Shown: in pieces, positions 35,689-44,295 of the stretch | Layout: each line of letters begins with the position of its first letter | Position numbering within the stretch: the stretch's first letter is position 1 | Source: Kribbella rubisoli | GTDB lineage: Bacteria > Actinomycetota > Actinomycetes > Propionibacteriales > Kribbellaceae | Length of the DNA: 64,000 nucleotides | Direction: 5' to 3' | Assembly (NCBI RefSeq): GCF_004217145.1 | Contig: NZ_SHKR01000014.1 | Span: 310,001 to 374,000 of the forward strand | The notes under the pieces: model-generated | Seen by the model: the letters and a program-made list of their open reading frames with translations, nothing else | Told to the model about the DNA's origin: nothing | Database searches by the model: none | Program-made: the position numbers and the translations under genes

Positions 35689-36864
35689 ATGAACGCAACC
35701 CGCCCGGCGCCGGGATCGCAGGCTTCGCTCCGCGAAGCCAACCGTGCGCGCGTTCTCGGGGTCGTCCGGCAGCACGGCCCGCTCACCCAGGTCGAGATCG
35801 CCGCCGCGTCCGGCCTGTCCGCGGCCACCGTGTCGAACATGGTCAAGGAGCTGGACCAGGCCGGCATGGTCGGCCTGTCCCGCAGCATCCGCAACGGCCG
35901 CCGCGCCGTACTCGTCTCGCTCGCATCCGGCGGCGGTCTGCTCGCCGGTGTCGCGTTCGGCGAGCGTGACGTCCGGGTCGCGATCGCCGACGAGTCCCGC
36001 GAGATCCTCGCCCACCAACTGATGCCGCTGCAGGCCGACCACGTCGCCGACGACGGCATGGAGCGCGCCGCCCGGCTGCTCGCCGATCTGGCCGAGACGG
36101 TCAGCTCCGGCGTCGAGAACATCTCCGCGATCGGGTTCGGGCTGCCGATGCCGGTCGACTCGGTCAGCGGCGAGGCCGGCTCCGACGCCGTACTGCCCGG
36201 CTGGCGCGGCGTGAACGTGACCGAGGCGATGGCCGCTCACCTCCGCGCCCCGGTCGCCCTCGACAACACCGCAAACCTTGCTGCGCTGGGCGAATTGCGG
36301 GCCGGCGCGCTCCGCGGCGTACGGAACGGCTGCTATCTGAAGTTCTCGTACGGCGTCGGGGCGGGGATCGTGATCAACGGCGACGTGTTCCGCGGCTCAG
36401 CCGGTACGGCGGGCGAGATCGGGCACGTCACGATCGACGAGAACGGGCCGATCTGCCGGTGCGGCAACCGCGGCTGCCTGGACACGTTCGTCGGCTCGCG
36501 GGCGCTGATCAACAGCCTGGCCGCCTCGCACGGACCACTGCGGTTGAAGGACATCGTGATCCGCGCCCTCGGCGGAGACGTCGGCTGCCGTCGCGTGATC
36601 GAGGACGCCGGCCGCCGGGTCGGCGTGGCGGTGGCCGGCGTGGTGAACCTGCTCAACCCTGAGGTTGTCGTCGTCGGCGGCCTGATGGCCGAAGCCGGCG
36701 AACTCATCCTCGCCCCGCTGCGTGAAGCGCTGGACCGTTGCGCGATCCCGAGCGCCGCCGCGACCGTCGAACTCCGCCCGGCCGAGCTCGGCGACGAGGC
36801 CGACATCGTCGGTGCCATCCACCGAGCGTCGGTGCTGAGTCACACCAATATCTCCATTTCTTGA
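35689..36864 (+). CDS. ROK family transcriptional regulator (NagC/XylR type)
   Basis: A 391-residue protein. An N-terminal winged helix (about residues 20-75, with LTQVEIAAASGLSAATVSNMVKEL as recognition helix region) precedes a ROK sugar-kinase-like domain. The ROK zinc motif reads CRCGNRGCLD, with Asp where Glu is usual. The DNA-binding domain makes this a regulator, not a kinase. It is followed by a sugar ABC operon on the same strand, so it probably represses that operon and responds to the imported sugar. A candidate operator lies in the gap after it. Confidence 0.9.
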   Translation: MNATRPAPGSQASLREANRARVLGVVRQHGPLTQVEIAAASGLSAATVSNMVKELDQAGMVGLSRSIRNGRRAVLVSLASGGGLLAGVAFGERDVRVAIADESREILAHQLMPLQADHVADDGMERAARLLADLAETVSSGVENISAIGFGLPMPVDSVSGEAGSDAVLPGWRGVNVTEAMAAHLRAPVALDNTANLAALGELRAGALRGVRNGCYLKFSYGVGAGIVINGDVFRGSAGTAGEIGHVTIDENGPICRCGNRGCLDTFVGSRALINSLAASHGPLRLKDIVIRALGGDVGCRRVIEDAGRRVGVAVAGVVNLLNPEVVVVGGLMAEAGELILAPLREALDRCAIPSAAATVELRPAELGDEADIVGAIHRASVLSHTNISIS

Positions 36865-36869
36865 ATTCA

Positions 36870-36887
36870 AGTCTTGACGCCAAGACT
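36870..36887. promoter_or_regulatory. Candidate ROK operator upstream of the sugar transporter
   Basis: AGTCTTG-ACGC-CAAGACT is a perfect 7-bp inverted repeat with a 4-bp spacer. It begins 6 bp after the ROK stop and adjoins the palindrome TTGAATTCAA (36861-36870). It lies 57 bp before the ATG of the binding-protein gene. A TTGACT sequence (36897-36902) just downstream may be a -35 box. Confidence 0.55.
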
Positions 36888-36943
36888 CAGGGGGGCTTGA
36901 CTTCGGGCAGGCCAACCGGGCCGTCTCGTCAAGGAGCCGCCAT

Positions 36944-38020
36944 ATGTCCTTCTCAGCAACTCGTCTCGTCGGGCTCGGCATCGCCGTCTCGGCCCTGGCC
37001 GTCTCCCTGGTGGCCTGCGGCTCCGACAACGACTCCGGCAGCGGCTCAGGCGGCGCGAAGAAGATCGCGCTGTTGCTGCCCGAGTCCAAGACCACCCGGT
37101 ACGAGGCGCTCGACCGTCCGCTGTTCACCGAAGCCCTCAAGGCTGCCTGCGGCAACTGCGAGCTGATCTACAGCAACGCGGACCAGGACGCGTCGAAGCA
37201 GCAACAGCAGGCCGAGGCCGCGCTGACCCAGGGTGCGAACGTGCTCGTCCTCGACCCGGTCGACGGCAAGGCGGCCGCCGCCGTCGTCAGCTCCGCGAAG
37301 GGGCAGAACGTTCCGGTGGTCGCGTACGACCGGTTCATCGAGAACGCCAACTACTACGTCTCGTTCGAGAACGAAGCCGTCGGCAAGCTCCAGGCGCAGA
37401 CCCTGGTCGACGACCTGAAGGCGGCCGGTAAGACGTCGGGCAACATCGCAATGATCAACGGCTCGCCGACCGACCCGAACGCGGCCGACTTCAAGAAGGG
37501 CGCGCATAGCGTGCTCGACTCGAGCGGGTTCAAGATCGCCGCCGAGTTCGACACCCCGGACTGGAGTCCGGACAAGGCGCAGGCCTGGATGGAAGGCCAG
37601 CTGAGCGCGATCAAGAACGGACTGGTCGGCGTGTACGCCGCCAACGACGGCACCGCCGGCGGTGCGATCGCAGCGCTCAAGGGCGGTGGCGTGACGCCGC
37701 TGCCACCGGTGACCGGTCAGGACTCGGAGCTGGCCGCGATCCAGCGGATCGTCGCCGGCGACCAGGCGATGACGATCTACAAGGCGGTCAAGCCGCAGGC
37801 CGAGGCCGCCGCCAAGGGTGCGGTGGCGCTGGCGAACGGCGGCAAGCCCGAGTCGACCACCGACAAGAACGGGGTGCCGTCGACGATCCTCGACCCGGTC
37901 GCGGTGACGAAGGCCAACATCAAGGACACCGTGATCAAGGACAACATCTACAAGGTCAGCGACATCTGCACCGCGTCGTTCGCCGCCGCCTGCGCCGCGG
38001 CCGGCCTGTCCAGCAACTAG
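36944..38020 (+). CDS. Sugar ABC transporter substrate-binding lipoprotein (xylose/ribose type)
   Basis: A 358-residue periplasmic-binding-protein type 1 lipoprotein. The signal peptide ends in a lipobox (SLVAC) with the lipidated cysteine at residue 25, followed by a Ser/Gly-rich linker. The mature part has KIALLLPESKTTRYE, DPVDGKAAAAVV and ANDGTAGGAIAAL, as in XylF/RbsB-like proteins. The ATG at 36944 has AAGGAG upstream. It delivers a pentose or similar sugar to the permease encoded downstream. A long hairpin follows it, then the ATPase and permease genes. Confidence 0.92.
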   Translation: MSFSATRLVGLGIAVSALAVSLVACGSDNDSGSGSGGAKKIALLLPESKTTRYEALDRPLFTEALKAACGNCELIYSNADQDASKQQQQAEAALTQGANVLVLDPVDGKAAAAVVSSAKGQNVPVVAYDRFIENANYYVSFENEAVGKLQAQTLVDDLKAAGKTSGNIAMINGSPTDPNAADFKKGAHSVLDSSGFKIAAEFDTPDWSPDKAQAWMEGQLSAIKNGLVGVYAANDGTAGGAIAALKGGGVTPLPPVTGQDSELAAIQRIVAGDQAMTIYKAVKPQAEAAAKGAVALANGGKPESTTDKNGVPSTILDPVAVTKANIKDTVIKDNIYKVSDICTASFAAACAAAGLSSN

Positions 38021-38039
38021 TCGGAACCGGCCCGCCCTC

Positions 38040-38077
38040 GGCGTAGCCCCCCGCAGTGAGGTGCGGGGGGCTACGCC
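38040..38077 (+). terminator. Perfect 16-bp hairpin after the sugar-binding-protein gene
   Basis: GGCGTAGCCCCCCGCA (38040-38055) and TGCGGGGGGCTACGCC (38062-38077) form a perfect stem with a 6-nt loop (GTGAGG). No U-run follows. It sits within the operon 20 bp after the binding-protein stop and 66 bp before the ATPase start. It is best read as an mRNA stabiliser or partial terminator that lets the binding protein be made in excess. Confidence 0.8.
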
Positions 38078-38142
38078 GGACCTCTCCCCAACCGCGCCCC
38101 GGCGAGGATCATGGCGTGAAATAAGTCCTGGAGGCTGATCTC

Positions 38143-38967
38143 GTGACACTTCCCTCGGCTACCCCGGCTCCTCCCGACGTCGGCGCCGGTACCGTGCTGA
38201 CGCTGCAGGGGATCTCCAAGCGGTTCGGCGCCGTACAGGCCCTGAAGAACATCGAGCTGGAGGTCCGGGCCGGCGAAGTCCTGGCGCTGGTCGGCGACAA
38301 CGGCGCCGGCAAGTCGACGCTGGTGAAGACCATCGCCGGCGTCTACACCGCTGACGACGGGACCATGGTGTTCGACGGCCGCGCCGTACGCGTCGGCAGC
38401 CCGGCCGAGGCGCAGCAGCTCGGGATCGCCACCGTGTTCCAGGACCTGGCGCTGTGCGACAACCTCGACGTCGTCGCGAACCTGTACCTCGGCCGCGAGC
38501 TCCGCAAGGGCCGCGTCCTCGACGAGGTCGAGATGGAACGCCAGTCGTGGGAGCTGCTCCGGCAGCTGTCCGCGAAGATCCCGTCGGTCCGGATCCCGGT
38601 CGCCAGCCTGTCCGGCGGTCAGCGCCAGACCGTCGCGATCGCCCGCAGCCTGCTCGGCCGGCCCAAGGTCGTGATGCTGGACGAACCGACCGCGGCCCTC
38701 GGCGTCGCTCAGACCGCCGAGGTCCTCAACCTGGTCGAGCGGCTGCGCGAACGCGGCCTGGCCGTGATCCTGATCAGCCACAACATGGCCGACGTGATGG
38801 CGGTGGCCGACCGGGTCGCCGTACTTCGTCTCGGCCGCAACAACGGCGTCTTCGTGGTCAGCGAGACCAGGACGCAAGACATCATCGCCGCCATCACCGG
38901 CGCCACTGACAACGCGGTCTCGGAGCGTGCAGCGCGCCGAAGCCGGGAGGAGGGTCCCGCATCATGA
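38143..38967 (+). CDS. Sugar ABC transporter ATP-binding protein (single ATPase domain)
   Basis: A 274-residue ATPase with Walker A GDNGAGKS, Q-loop FQDLALCDNLDV, signature LSGGQRQT and Walker B VVMLDEPTAAL, then H-loop ILISHNM. It has one ABC domain, unlike the double-domain RbsA/XylG proteins, matching a subgroup of actinobacterial sugar importers. The GTG at 38143 has GGAGG upstream. It energises the permease encoded by the overlapping next gene (ATGA). Confidence 0.92.
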   Translation: MTLPSATPAPPDVGAGTVLTLQGISKRFGAVQALKNIELEVRAGEVLALVGDNGAGKSTLVKTIAGVYTADDGTMVFDGRAVRVGSPAEAQQLGIATVFQDLALCDNLDVVANLYLGRELRKGRVLDEVEMERQSWELLRQLSAKIPSVRIPVASLSGGQRQTVAIARSLLGRPKVVMLDEPTAALGVAQTAEVLNLVERLRERGLAVILISHNMADVMAVADRVAVLRLGRNNGVFVVSETRTQDIIAAITGATDNAVSERAARRSREEGPAS

Positions 38968-40268
38968 GCCTGCACGGATCGGGCACCCGTCCCCAGGACA
39001 CCACCAGCACGCCGGCCACACCCGAAGCGAACGGGATCGAACAGCTACCCGCCGACCTGCAGGACGAACGGCTGATCGCGACCAGCGGGATCAGCGGCGC
39101 CGTCTCCGCCTTCACCGCCCGGTTGCGCTCCGGCGACCTGGGCTCAGTCCCGGTGGTGATCGGTCTGGTGATCATCTGGGCGGTCTTCCAGATCGCGAAC
39201 GGGTCGTTCCTGTCGAGCCGCAACCTGGTGAACCTGACGCTGCAGACCACCTCGGTCGGAGTGATTGCCCTCGGCATCGTCCTGGTCCTGCTGCTCGGTG
39301 AGATCGACCTGTCGGTCGGGTCGGTCAGCGGTCTGTCCGGGGCGGTTCTCGGCGTCACCTTCGTCAACAAGGGCTGGCCGCTGGTGCTCTCGCTGGTCGT
39401 CGGCGTCGCCCTCGGCCTGGTCATCGGCTTGTTCTACGGCGCGCTCTACACGCGCTTCGGCGTACCGAGCTTCGTGATCACGCTGGCCGGCCTGCTCGGC
39501 TTCCTCGGCCTGCAGTTGCTGGTGCTGGGGAAGGAAGGTTCGCTGAACCTCCCGTACGACTCGGCGCTGGTCGGTTTCGCGACCCGGAGCTTCCTCTCCC
39601 CCGCGATCGCCTACGCGCTGATCGCCGTCGTCGTCGCGGCGTACGTGCTGACCCGTCTCCGCACCCGGGGCGCCCGGGCCGCGGCGGGTCTATCAACGGC
39701 TCCGACGTCGATGATCGTGATCAAGGCCGCCGCGATGGCTGTCGTGCTGCTGGTGGCAGTGCTGATCCTGAACGGCGACCGCGGTGTCTCGTCGATGTTC
39801 CTGCTGTTCCTCGCGCTGGTGGTCGCGACGGATCTCGCGGTACGGCGTACCCGCTGGGGCCGCTCGGTCGTCGCGGTCGGCGGCAATGTAGAAGCCGCCC
39901 GGCGGGCCGGTATCAACGTGCGGATGATCTACCTGTCCGTGTTCGCGGCCTGCTCGACGTTCGCCGCCATCGGCGGTCTGCTGGCCGCGGCCCGGCTGGT
40001 CGCGGTGAATCAGAGCAGCGGCGGCGGTGACACCAACCTGAACGCGATCGCGGCGGCCGTCATCGGCGGCACCAGCCTGTTCGGTGGCCGCGGTTCGGCG
40101 TACTCCGCACTGCTCGGCGCGCTGGTGATCATGTCGATCTCCAACGGCCTCGCGCTGCTGAGCCTGGACTCGAGCGTCCGCTACATGGTGACCGCCGGCG
40201 TACTGCTGATCGCCGTCACCATCGACTCCCTCAGCCGCCGGAGCCGCCAGGCCCACGGCCGCGCCTGA
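38964..40268 (+). CDS. Sugar ABC transporter permease (XylH/RbsC type)
   Basis: A 434-residue membrane protein of the branched/ribose permease family. About 60 cytoplasmic residues come first, then roughly ten or more hydrophobic helices. The conserved GEIDLSVGSVSGLSGAV segment and the coupling loop GGNVEAARRAGI are present, followed by NAIAAAVIGGTSLFGGRGS. The size and the extra C-terminal helices are like XylH. The substrate is predicted to be a pentose-like sugar because of the ROK regulator and binding protein; this is an inference. Confidence 0.92.
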   Translation: MSLHGSGTRPQDTTSTPATPEANGIEQLPADLQDERLIATSGISGAVSAFTARLRSGDLGSVPVVIGLVIIWAVFQIANGSFLSSRNLVNLTLQTTSVGVIALGIVLVLLLGEIDLSVGSVSGLSGAVLGVTFVNKGWPLVLSLVVGVALGLVIGLFYGALYTRFGVPSFVITLAGLLGFLGLQLLVLGKEGSLNLPYDSALVGFATRSFLSPAIAYALIAVVVAAYVLTRLRTRGARAAAGLSTAPTSMIVIKAAAMAVVLLVAVLILNGDRGVSSMFLLFLALVVATDLAVRRTRWGRSVVAVGGNVEAARRAGINVRMIYLSVFAACSTFAAIGGLLAAARLVAVNQSSGGGDTNLNAIAAAVIGGTSLFGGRGSAYSALLGALVIMSISNGLALLSLDSSVRYMVTAGVLLIAVTIDSLSRRSRQAHGRA

Positions 40269-40382
40269 GCACACCACGGGCCGGGAGGACGGCCCGGTAC
40301 GACCCTTGTGCGAGCTAACGTCCTGGACGGGCTAGTTGCCTTTGGCATCTAATTTGACCAGGATCGAAAGGCTTGACAGCAG

Positions 40383-40922
40383 ATGAAGTGGAAGGTTATT
40401 GCGGCCGGTGTGACCACGGCCGCGCTGGCGGTCGGTGGCGTGCTGGTCGCCAACAGCGCAGGCGCTGCACAGAACACGGCTACGGCCACGTCGTACCGGA
40501 CCCAGCTGATCGAGATGCGGACCTCGGGCAGTAAGGGGTACTTCTACACGGCGAGCCAGGCCGAATACCTGAGTTCGCAGAAGCTCGGCTTCAAGTTCAC
40601 CGGCCAGGTACCGGGATACGTCGCGAACACGGCGATCCGCGGGACCGTGCCGGTGTACCGGCTGCGGATGAAGTCGGGATCGTCGTACCTGCTGTCGATC
40701 TCCACCGCCGAGCGCATCAAGCTGGCCGCGTCCGGCCAGTGGGTCTACGAGGGCGTCGTCGGCCGGATCCCGGTGGCCGCCGCGTCGGACCGGGTCGCGG
40801 TCTACCGGGTCTCGAAGAACGGCCTCGGCTGGCGGGTACTGCGGTCCGCGACGGCGGCCTCGTACGTCAAGGCGGGCTGGCACATGGACGGCTTCATGGG
40901 CTACGTCTGGACCCACAAGTAA
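40383..40922 (+). CDS. Small secreted protein with tandem Tyr/Trp-rich repeats
   Basis: A 179-residue secreted protein. It has a signal peptide (MKWKVIAAG, hydrophobic to about residue 25, AGA cleavage site). The mature part has three related blocks of about 45 residues, each with a YR-L/Q start, an S-x-Y-F/L-Y or L segment and an AE(Y/R) motif (GYFYTASQAEYL, SYLLSISTAERI), like DUF5648-type repeats of secreted actinobacterial proteins. Function is unknown. The gene stands alone with its own upstream region (40269-40382) and a strong terminator. Confidence 0.75.
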   Translation: MKWKVIAAGVTTAALAVGGVLVANSAGAAQNTATATSYRTQLIEMRTSGSKGYFYTASQAEYLSSQKLGFKFTGQVPGYVANTAIRGTVPVYRLRMKSGSSYLLSISTAERIKLAASGQWVYEGVVGRIPVAAASDRVAVYRVSKNGLGWRVLRSATAASYVKAGWHMDGFMGYVWTHK

Positions 40923-40952
40923 GCCAACAAGTACGTCAGCCAGCACGCACGA

Positions 40953-40984
40953 GAAAGCCCCCGTCGCCGTTGACGAGGGCTTTC
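40953..40984. terminator. Bidirectional terminator between convergent genes
   Basis: GAAAGCCC (40953-40960) and GGGCTTTC (40977-40984), extended by CGTC and GACG inside, form a strong stem with flanking A and T residues on both sides. It lies between the convergent secreted-protein and dppF-type genes and serves both. Confidence 0.85.
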
Positions 40985-40992
40985 TCCGTTGG

Positions 40993-42012
40993 TTACGCGG
41001 TGGCGGCGGTCAGGTCGACCTTGGGCTCCGCGAAGTGGCAGGCGGCCGTGTGGCCCGGGGAGGACTGCGGCTTGATCTCCAGCAGGGGCTCCTGGGTCGC
41101 GCAGATGTCCTCCGCCTTCCAGCAGCGGGTCCGGAACCGGCAGCCGCTCGGCGGGTCGATCGGCGAAGGTACGTCGCCGACCAGGCGGATCCGCTCCTTC
41201 GGCGGCACCCCGCGGATCGTGCCGAGGTCCGGCGCCGCCGACAGCAGCGCCTGCGTGTACGGGTGCTGCGGGGCGTTGTAGATCTGGTCCCGCGAGCCCT
41301 GCTCGACGATCTTGCCGAGGTACATCACCGCGACCTCGTCACAGAAGTGCCGGACCACGCCGAGGTCGTGCGCGATGAACACGAACGCGATCCCGAGATC
41401 GCGGCGCAGGTCCTCGAGCAGGTTCATCACCTGGGCCTGGATCGACACGTCCAGTGCGGACACCGGCTCGTCGGCGATGATCACCTCGGGCTCCACCGCG
41501 AGCGCCCGGGCAATGCCGATGCGCTGCCGCTGGCCGCCGGAGAACTCGTTCGGGTACCGGTTGTGGTGCTCCGGGTTCAGACCGACCCGCTCCAGCAGCT
41601 CCTGGACCCGGGCAAGCTCCTTGCCCTTCTTGACCAGGTTGTGCACGCGCAGCGGCGTACTGATGATGTTGCTGACCGTCTGGCGCGGGTTCAGCGAGCT
41701 GTACGGGTCCTGGAACACGATCTGCAACTGCCGGCGGAACGGGCGCAGTTCCCGCTCCTTCAGCTGCGCGATGTCGGTGCCCTTGAACAGGATCTGGCCG
41801 GCCGTCGGGGTCAGCAGCCGGGTGATCATCCGGCCGGTGGTCGACTTGCCGCAACCGGACTCACCGACCAGACCCAGGCTGCCGCTCTGCTTCAGATCGA
41901 AGCTGACGCCGTCGACGGCCTGCACGACCTTCTTGGTCCGGCCGAGACCCGCCGCTTCCTTGATCGGGAAGTGCATCTTCAGGTCGCGGACCTGCAGCAA
42001 CGTTTCGCTCAT
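40993..42012 (-). CDS. Dipeptide/oligopeptide ABC transporter ATP-binding protein (DppF/OppF type)
   Basis: A 339-residue ATPase with Walker A GESGCGKS, signature FSGGQRQR, Walker B VIIADEPVSALD and the C-terminal oligopeptide-type extension with a CRFRTRCW cysteine cluster, which binds an iron-sulfur cluster or other ligand in this family. It is the last gene of the leftward peptide importer operon, 18 bp after its DppD-type partner. It hydrolyses ATP to drive uptake of peptides or similar compounds. It ends at a bidirectional terminator. Confidence 0.93.
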   Translation of the reverse strand: MSETLLQVRDLKMHFPIKEAAGLGRTKKVVQAVDGVSFDLKQSGSLGLVGESGCGKSTTGRMITRLLTPTAGQILFKGTDIAQLKERELRPFRRQLQIVFQDPYSSLNPRQTVSNIISTPLRVHNLVKKGKELARVQELLERVGLNPEHHNRYPNEFSGGQRQRIGIARALAVEPEVIIADEPVSALDVSIQAQVMNLLEDLRRDLGIAFVFIAHDLGVVRHFCDEVAVMYLGKIVEQGSRDQIYNAPQHPYTQALLSAAPDLGTIRGVPPKERIRLVGDVPSPIDPPSGCRFRTRCWKAEDICATQEPLLEIKPQSSPGHTAACHFAEPKVDLTAATA

Positions 42013-42030
42013 ATCTCCTCAGTCCCCTCG

Positions 42031-43209
42031 TCAGCCCAGTCTCGGCGCGACCTCGGCCTCGTAGATCGAGGCCTTGTCGTGCAGGTGACAACGGGAAGTG
42101 TGGGCACCGGCGCCGTCCACCGGCAGCAGCTCCGGCAGTTGGGTGGTGCAAAGCTCGCCCTTGACGCGCTCGACGTACGGGCACCGCGCGGCGAACGAAC
42201 ATCCGTCCGGCAGGTTCAGCAGCGACGGCGGCAGGCCCTTGATCGGGCGCAGCCGCTCGCTCGCGGCCGACACGGTCGGGATCGACTCGAGCAGACCCCA
42301 GGTGTACGGCATCCGCGGGTTCGCCAGTACGTCGGCGGCGGTGCCGTACTCGACGCAGCGCCCGGCGTACATCACCAGGACGTCGTCGGCCATCTCGGCC
42401 ACCACGCCGAGGTCGTGCGTGATCAGCACGATCGCGGAGCCGAACTCCTTCTGCAGGTTGTTCAGCAGGTCCAGGATCTGCGCCTGCACGGTCACGTCCA
42501 GCGCGGTGGTCGGCTCGTCGGCGATCACCAGCTTCGGGTCGTTGATCAGGCTCATCGCGATCATCGCGCGCTGCCGCATACCGCCGGAGAACTCGTGCGG
42601 GTACTGCGCGAAGCGCCGCGGCGGGTTCGGGATGCCGACCAGTTCGAGCATCTCCAGCGCCCGCTTCTTGGCGACGTCCTTGGAGACCTTGTGGTGCACG
42701 CGGTACGCCTCGGTCAGCTGGTTGCCGATCGTGTACAGCGGGTGCAGCGAGGACTGCGGGTCCTGGAACACCATCGACACCGCGTCGCCGCGGATCTTCA
42801 TCAGGTCGTTCTCGGACAGGCCGATGAGTTCGTCACCGCCGAGCCGGATCGACCCGCTGATCCGGGTCCGCTTGCGGTCGTGCAGGCCCATCACGGCCAT
42901 ACTCGACACCGACTTGCCGGAGCCGGACTCGCCGACGATCGCCAGCGTGCGGCCGAGCGGGACCGAGTAGCTCAGCCCGTTCACCGCGCTGACCAGACCG
43001 TCGGCGGTCGGGAACTTCACACTCAGGTCCTCGACCACCAGGTACGGCGTCTCGCCGCTGGGGTTGACCAAACCGTCGCGACGCTCACGGGTGGCGACCG
43101 ACGGGCCACGCTTGGCCGCCGCGGCGGCGGCCGGCGGTGTGGCTGCGCTCTCGGCCATGCTGTCCTTCCGGTCTTCGGGAGCCCTGTCCTGGGGCGCTGG
43201 GTTGCTCAC
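42031..43209 (-). CDS. Dipeptide/oligopeptide ABC transporter ATP-binding protein (DppD/OppD type)
   Basis: A 392-residue ATPase with an N-terminal Ala-rich extension of about 55 residues, then Walker A GESGSGKS, Q-loop FQDPQSSLHPL, signature FSGGMRQR, Walker B LVIADEPTTALD and the C-terminal GCSFAARCPYV cysteine motif. The GTG start at 43209 overlaps the permease stop (GTGA). An internal ATG could give a shorter protein. It pairs with the DppF-type ATPase. Confidence 0.93.
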   Translation of the reverse strand: MSNPAPQDRAPEDRKDSMAESAATPPAAAAAAKRGPSVATRERRDGLVNPSGETPYLVVEDLSVKFPTADGLVSAVNGLSYSVPLGRTLAIVGESGSGKSVSSMAVMGLHDRKRTRISGSIRLGGDELIGLSENDLMKIRGDAVSMVFQDPQSSLHPLYTIGNQLTEAYRVHHKVSKDVAKKRALEMLELVGIPNPPRRFAQYPHEFSGGMRQRAMIAMSLINDPKLVIADEPTTALDVTVQAQILDLLNNLQKEFGSAIVLITHDLGVVAEMADDVLVMYAGRCVEYGTAADVLANPRMPYTWGLLESIPTVSAASERLRPIKGLPPSLLNLPDGCSFAARCPYVERVKGELCTTQLPELLPVDGAGAHTSRCHLHDKASIYEAEVAPRLG

Positions 43210-44198
43210 GAGAGCCTCACCCGCGGGTCGATCAGGCTGTAGCCGATGTCCACCAGCAGGTTCATCACGACGATGATGACGGAGGCGACCAGCACGGTGC
43301 CCATGATCACCGGCAGGTCGTAGCTGTTCAAACTGTCGAGCACGAGGACGCCGAGACCGGGGAGGTCGAAGATCCGTTCGGTGAAGATCGCGCCGCCGAG
43401 GCTGCCGGCGACATCCAGACCGAAGATCGTCACGACCGGGATCAACCCGGAGCGCAGCGCGTGCTTGTAGGTGACCACGCGGTCGGACAGGCCTTTGGCC
43501 CGCGCGGTACGGATGAAGTCTTCGCTCAGCGTCTCGACCATGGAGCCGCGTGAGTACCGCGCGTACGCGGTGCAGTTGTAGATGCCGAGCACCAGCCAGG
43601 GTGTCAGCAGACCGGCTGCCCATTTCGCCGGATTCTCCGAGATCGGTGTCCATTCACCGCGTGGAAGAATCGGATAGAGCACGGTCAGGTAGAGGGCGAC
43701 CATCAGGGCGACGATGTAGTACGGCACCGAACTGACCACCAGCGTGCTGGTCATCAGTGCCCGGTCGCCCAGGGTCCCGCGTCTCTTCGCCGCCATGGAC
43801 CCGACGAACACACCTATCGTCAGCACCAGGACGGCGTACCCGAGCACGAGTGAGACCGTCACCGGGAACCGGGTCTTGATCATCTCGGTGACCGGGCGGT
43901 CGTTCTTGAACGAGAAGCCGAGACACGGCGCAGCGCAGTGCTGCGTCACGCCCGACGTGGTGAAGTCGCGGCCGGTGAAGATTCCCGCCGTGTACTCCGC
44001 GAACTGCTGCACCTTCGGCCGGTCGAGATGCAGGTTCTGCCTGATCTCGTTGTAGCGCTGCTGGGTGCACTGGCGCTCGCCGCAGATCGCACCGGCCGGA
44101 TCGGTCGGCGCGACGAAGAACAACGCGAAGGTCGCGATGAGCGTTGCCAACACGACACTGAGCGCGCTGACCAGTCGGCGCGCCACGAAATAGAGCAC
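43206..44198 (-). CDS. Dipeptide/oligopeptide ABC transporter permease (DppB/OppB type)
   Basis: A 330-residue membrane protein with six hydrophobic helices, the N-terminal RRLVSALSVVLATLI and the EAA coupling loop DFIRTARAKGLSDRVVTYKHALR. The loop between helices 1 and 2 is long, with three cysteines (CGERQC, CAAPC), typical of actinobacterial members. It follows the binding-protein gene across a long hairpin and overlaps the DppD-type gene. It forms the pore with the DppC-type permease, whose gene is broken in this sequence. Confidence 0.92.
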   Translation of the reverse strand: MLYFVARRLVSALSVVLATLIATFALFFVAPTDPAGAICGERQCTQQRYNEIRQNLHLDRPKVQQFAEYTAGIFTGRDFTTSGVTQHCAAPCLGFSFKNDRPVTEMIKTRFPVTVSLVLGYAVLVLTIGVFVGSMAAKRRGTLGDRALMTSTLVVSSVPYYIVALMVALYLTVLYPILPRGEWTPISENPAKWAAGLLTPWLVLGIYNCTAYARYSRGSMVETLSEDFIRTARAKGLSDRVVTYKHALRSGLIPVVTIFGLDVAGSLGGAIFTERIFDLPGLGVLVLDSLNSYDLPVIMGTVLVASVIIVVMNLLVDIGYSLIDPRVRLS

Positions 44199-44220
44199 GG
44201 GATTGTCTCCTCACCGATCG

Positions 44221-44254
44221 ATGTGGTGCCCGGACGGTGGTCCGGGCACCACAT
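44221..44254 (-). terminator. Perfect 15-bp hairpin after the peptide-binding-protein gene
   Basis: ATGTGGTGCCCGGAC (44221-44235) and GTCCGGGCACCACAT (44240-44254) form a perfect stem with a GGTG loop. It lies between the binding-protein gene and the dppB-type gene, without a U-run. It probably protects the upstream mRNA or attenuates transcription. Confidence 0.8.
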
Positions 44255-44295
44255 CACCGTTCAATGACTGACTACTACTTCAGAACGGACTTGGA

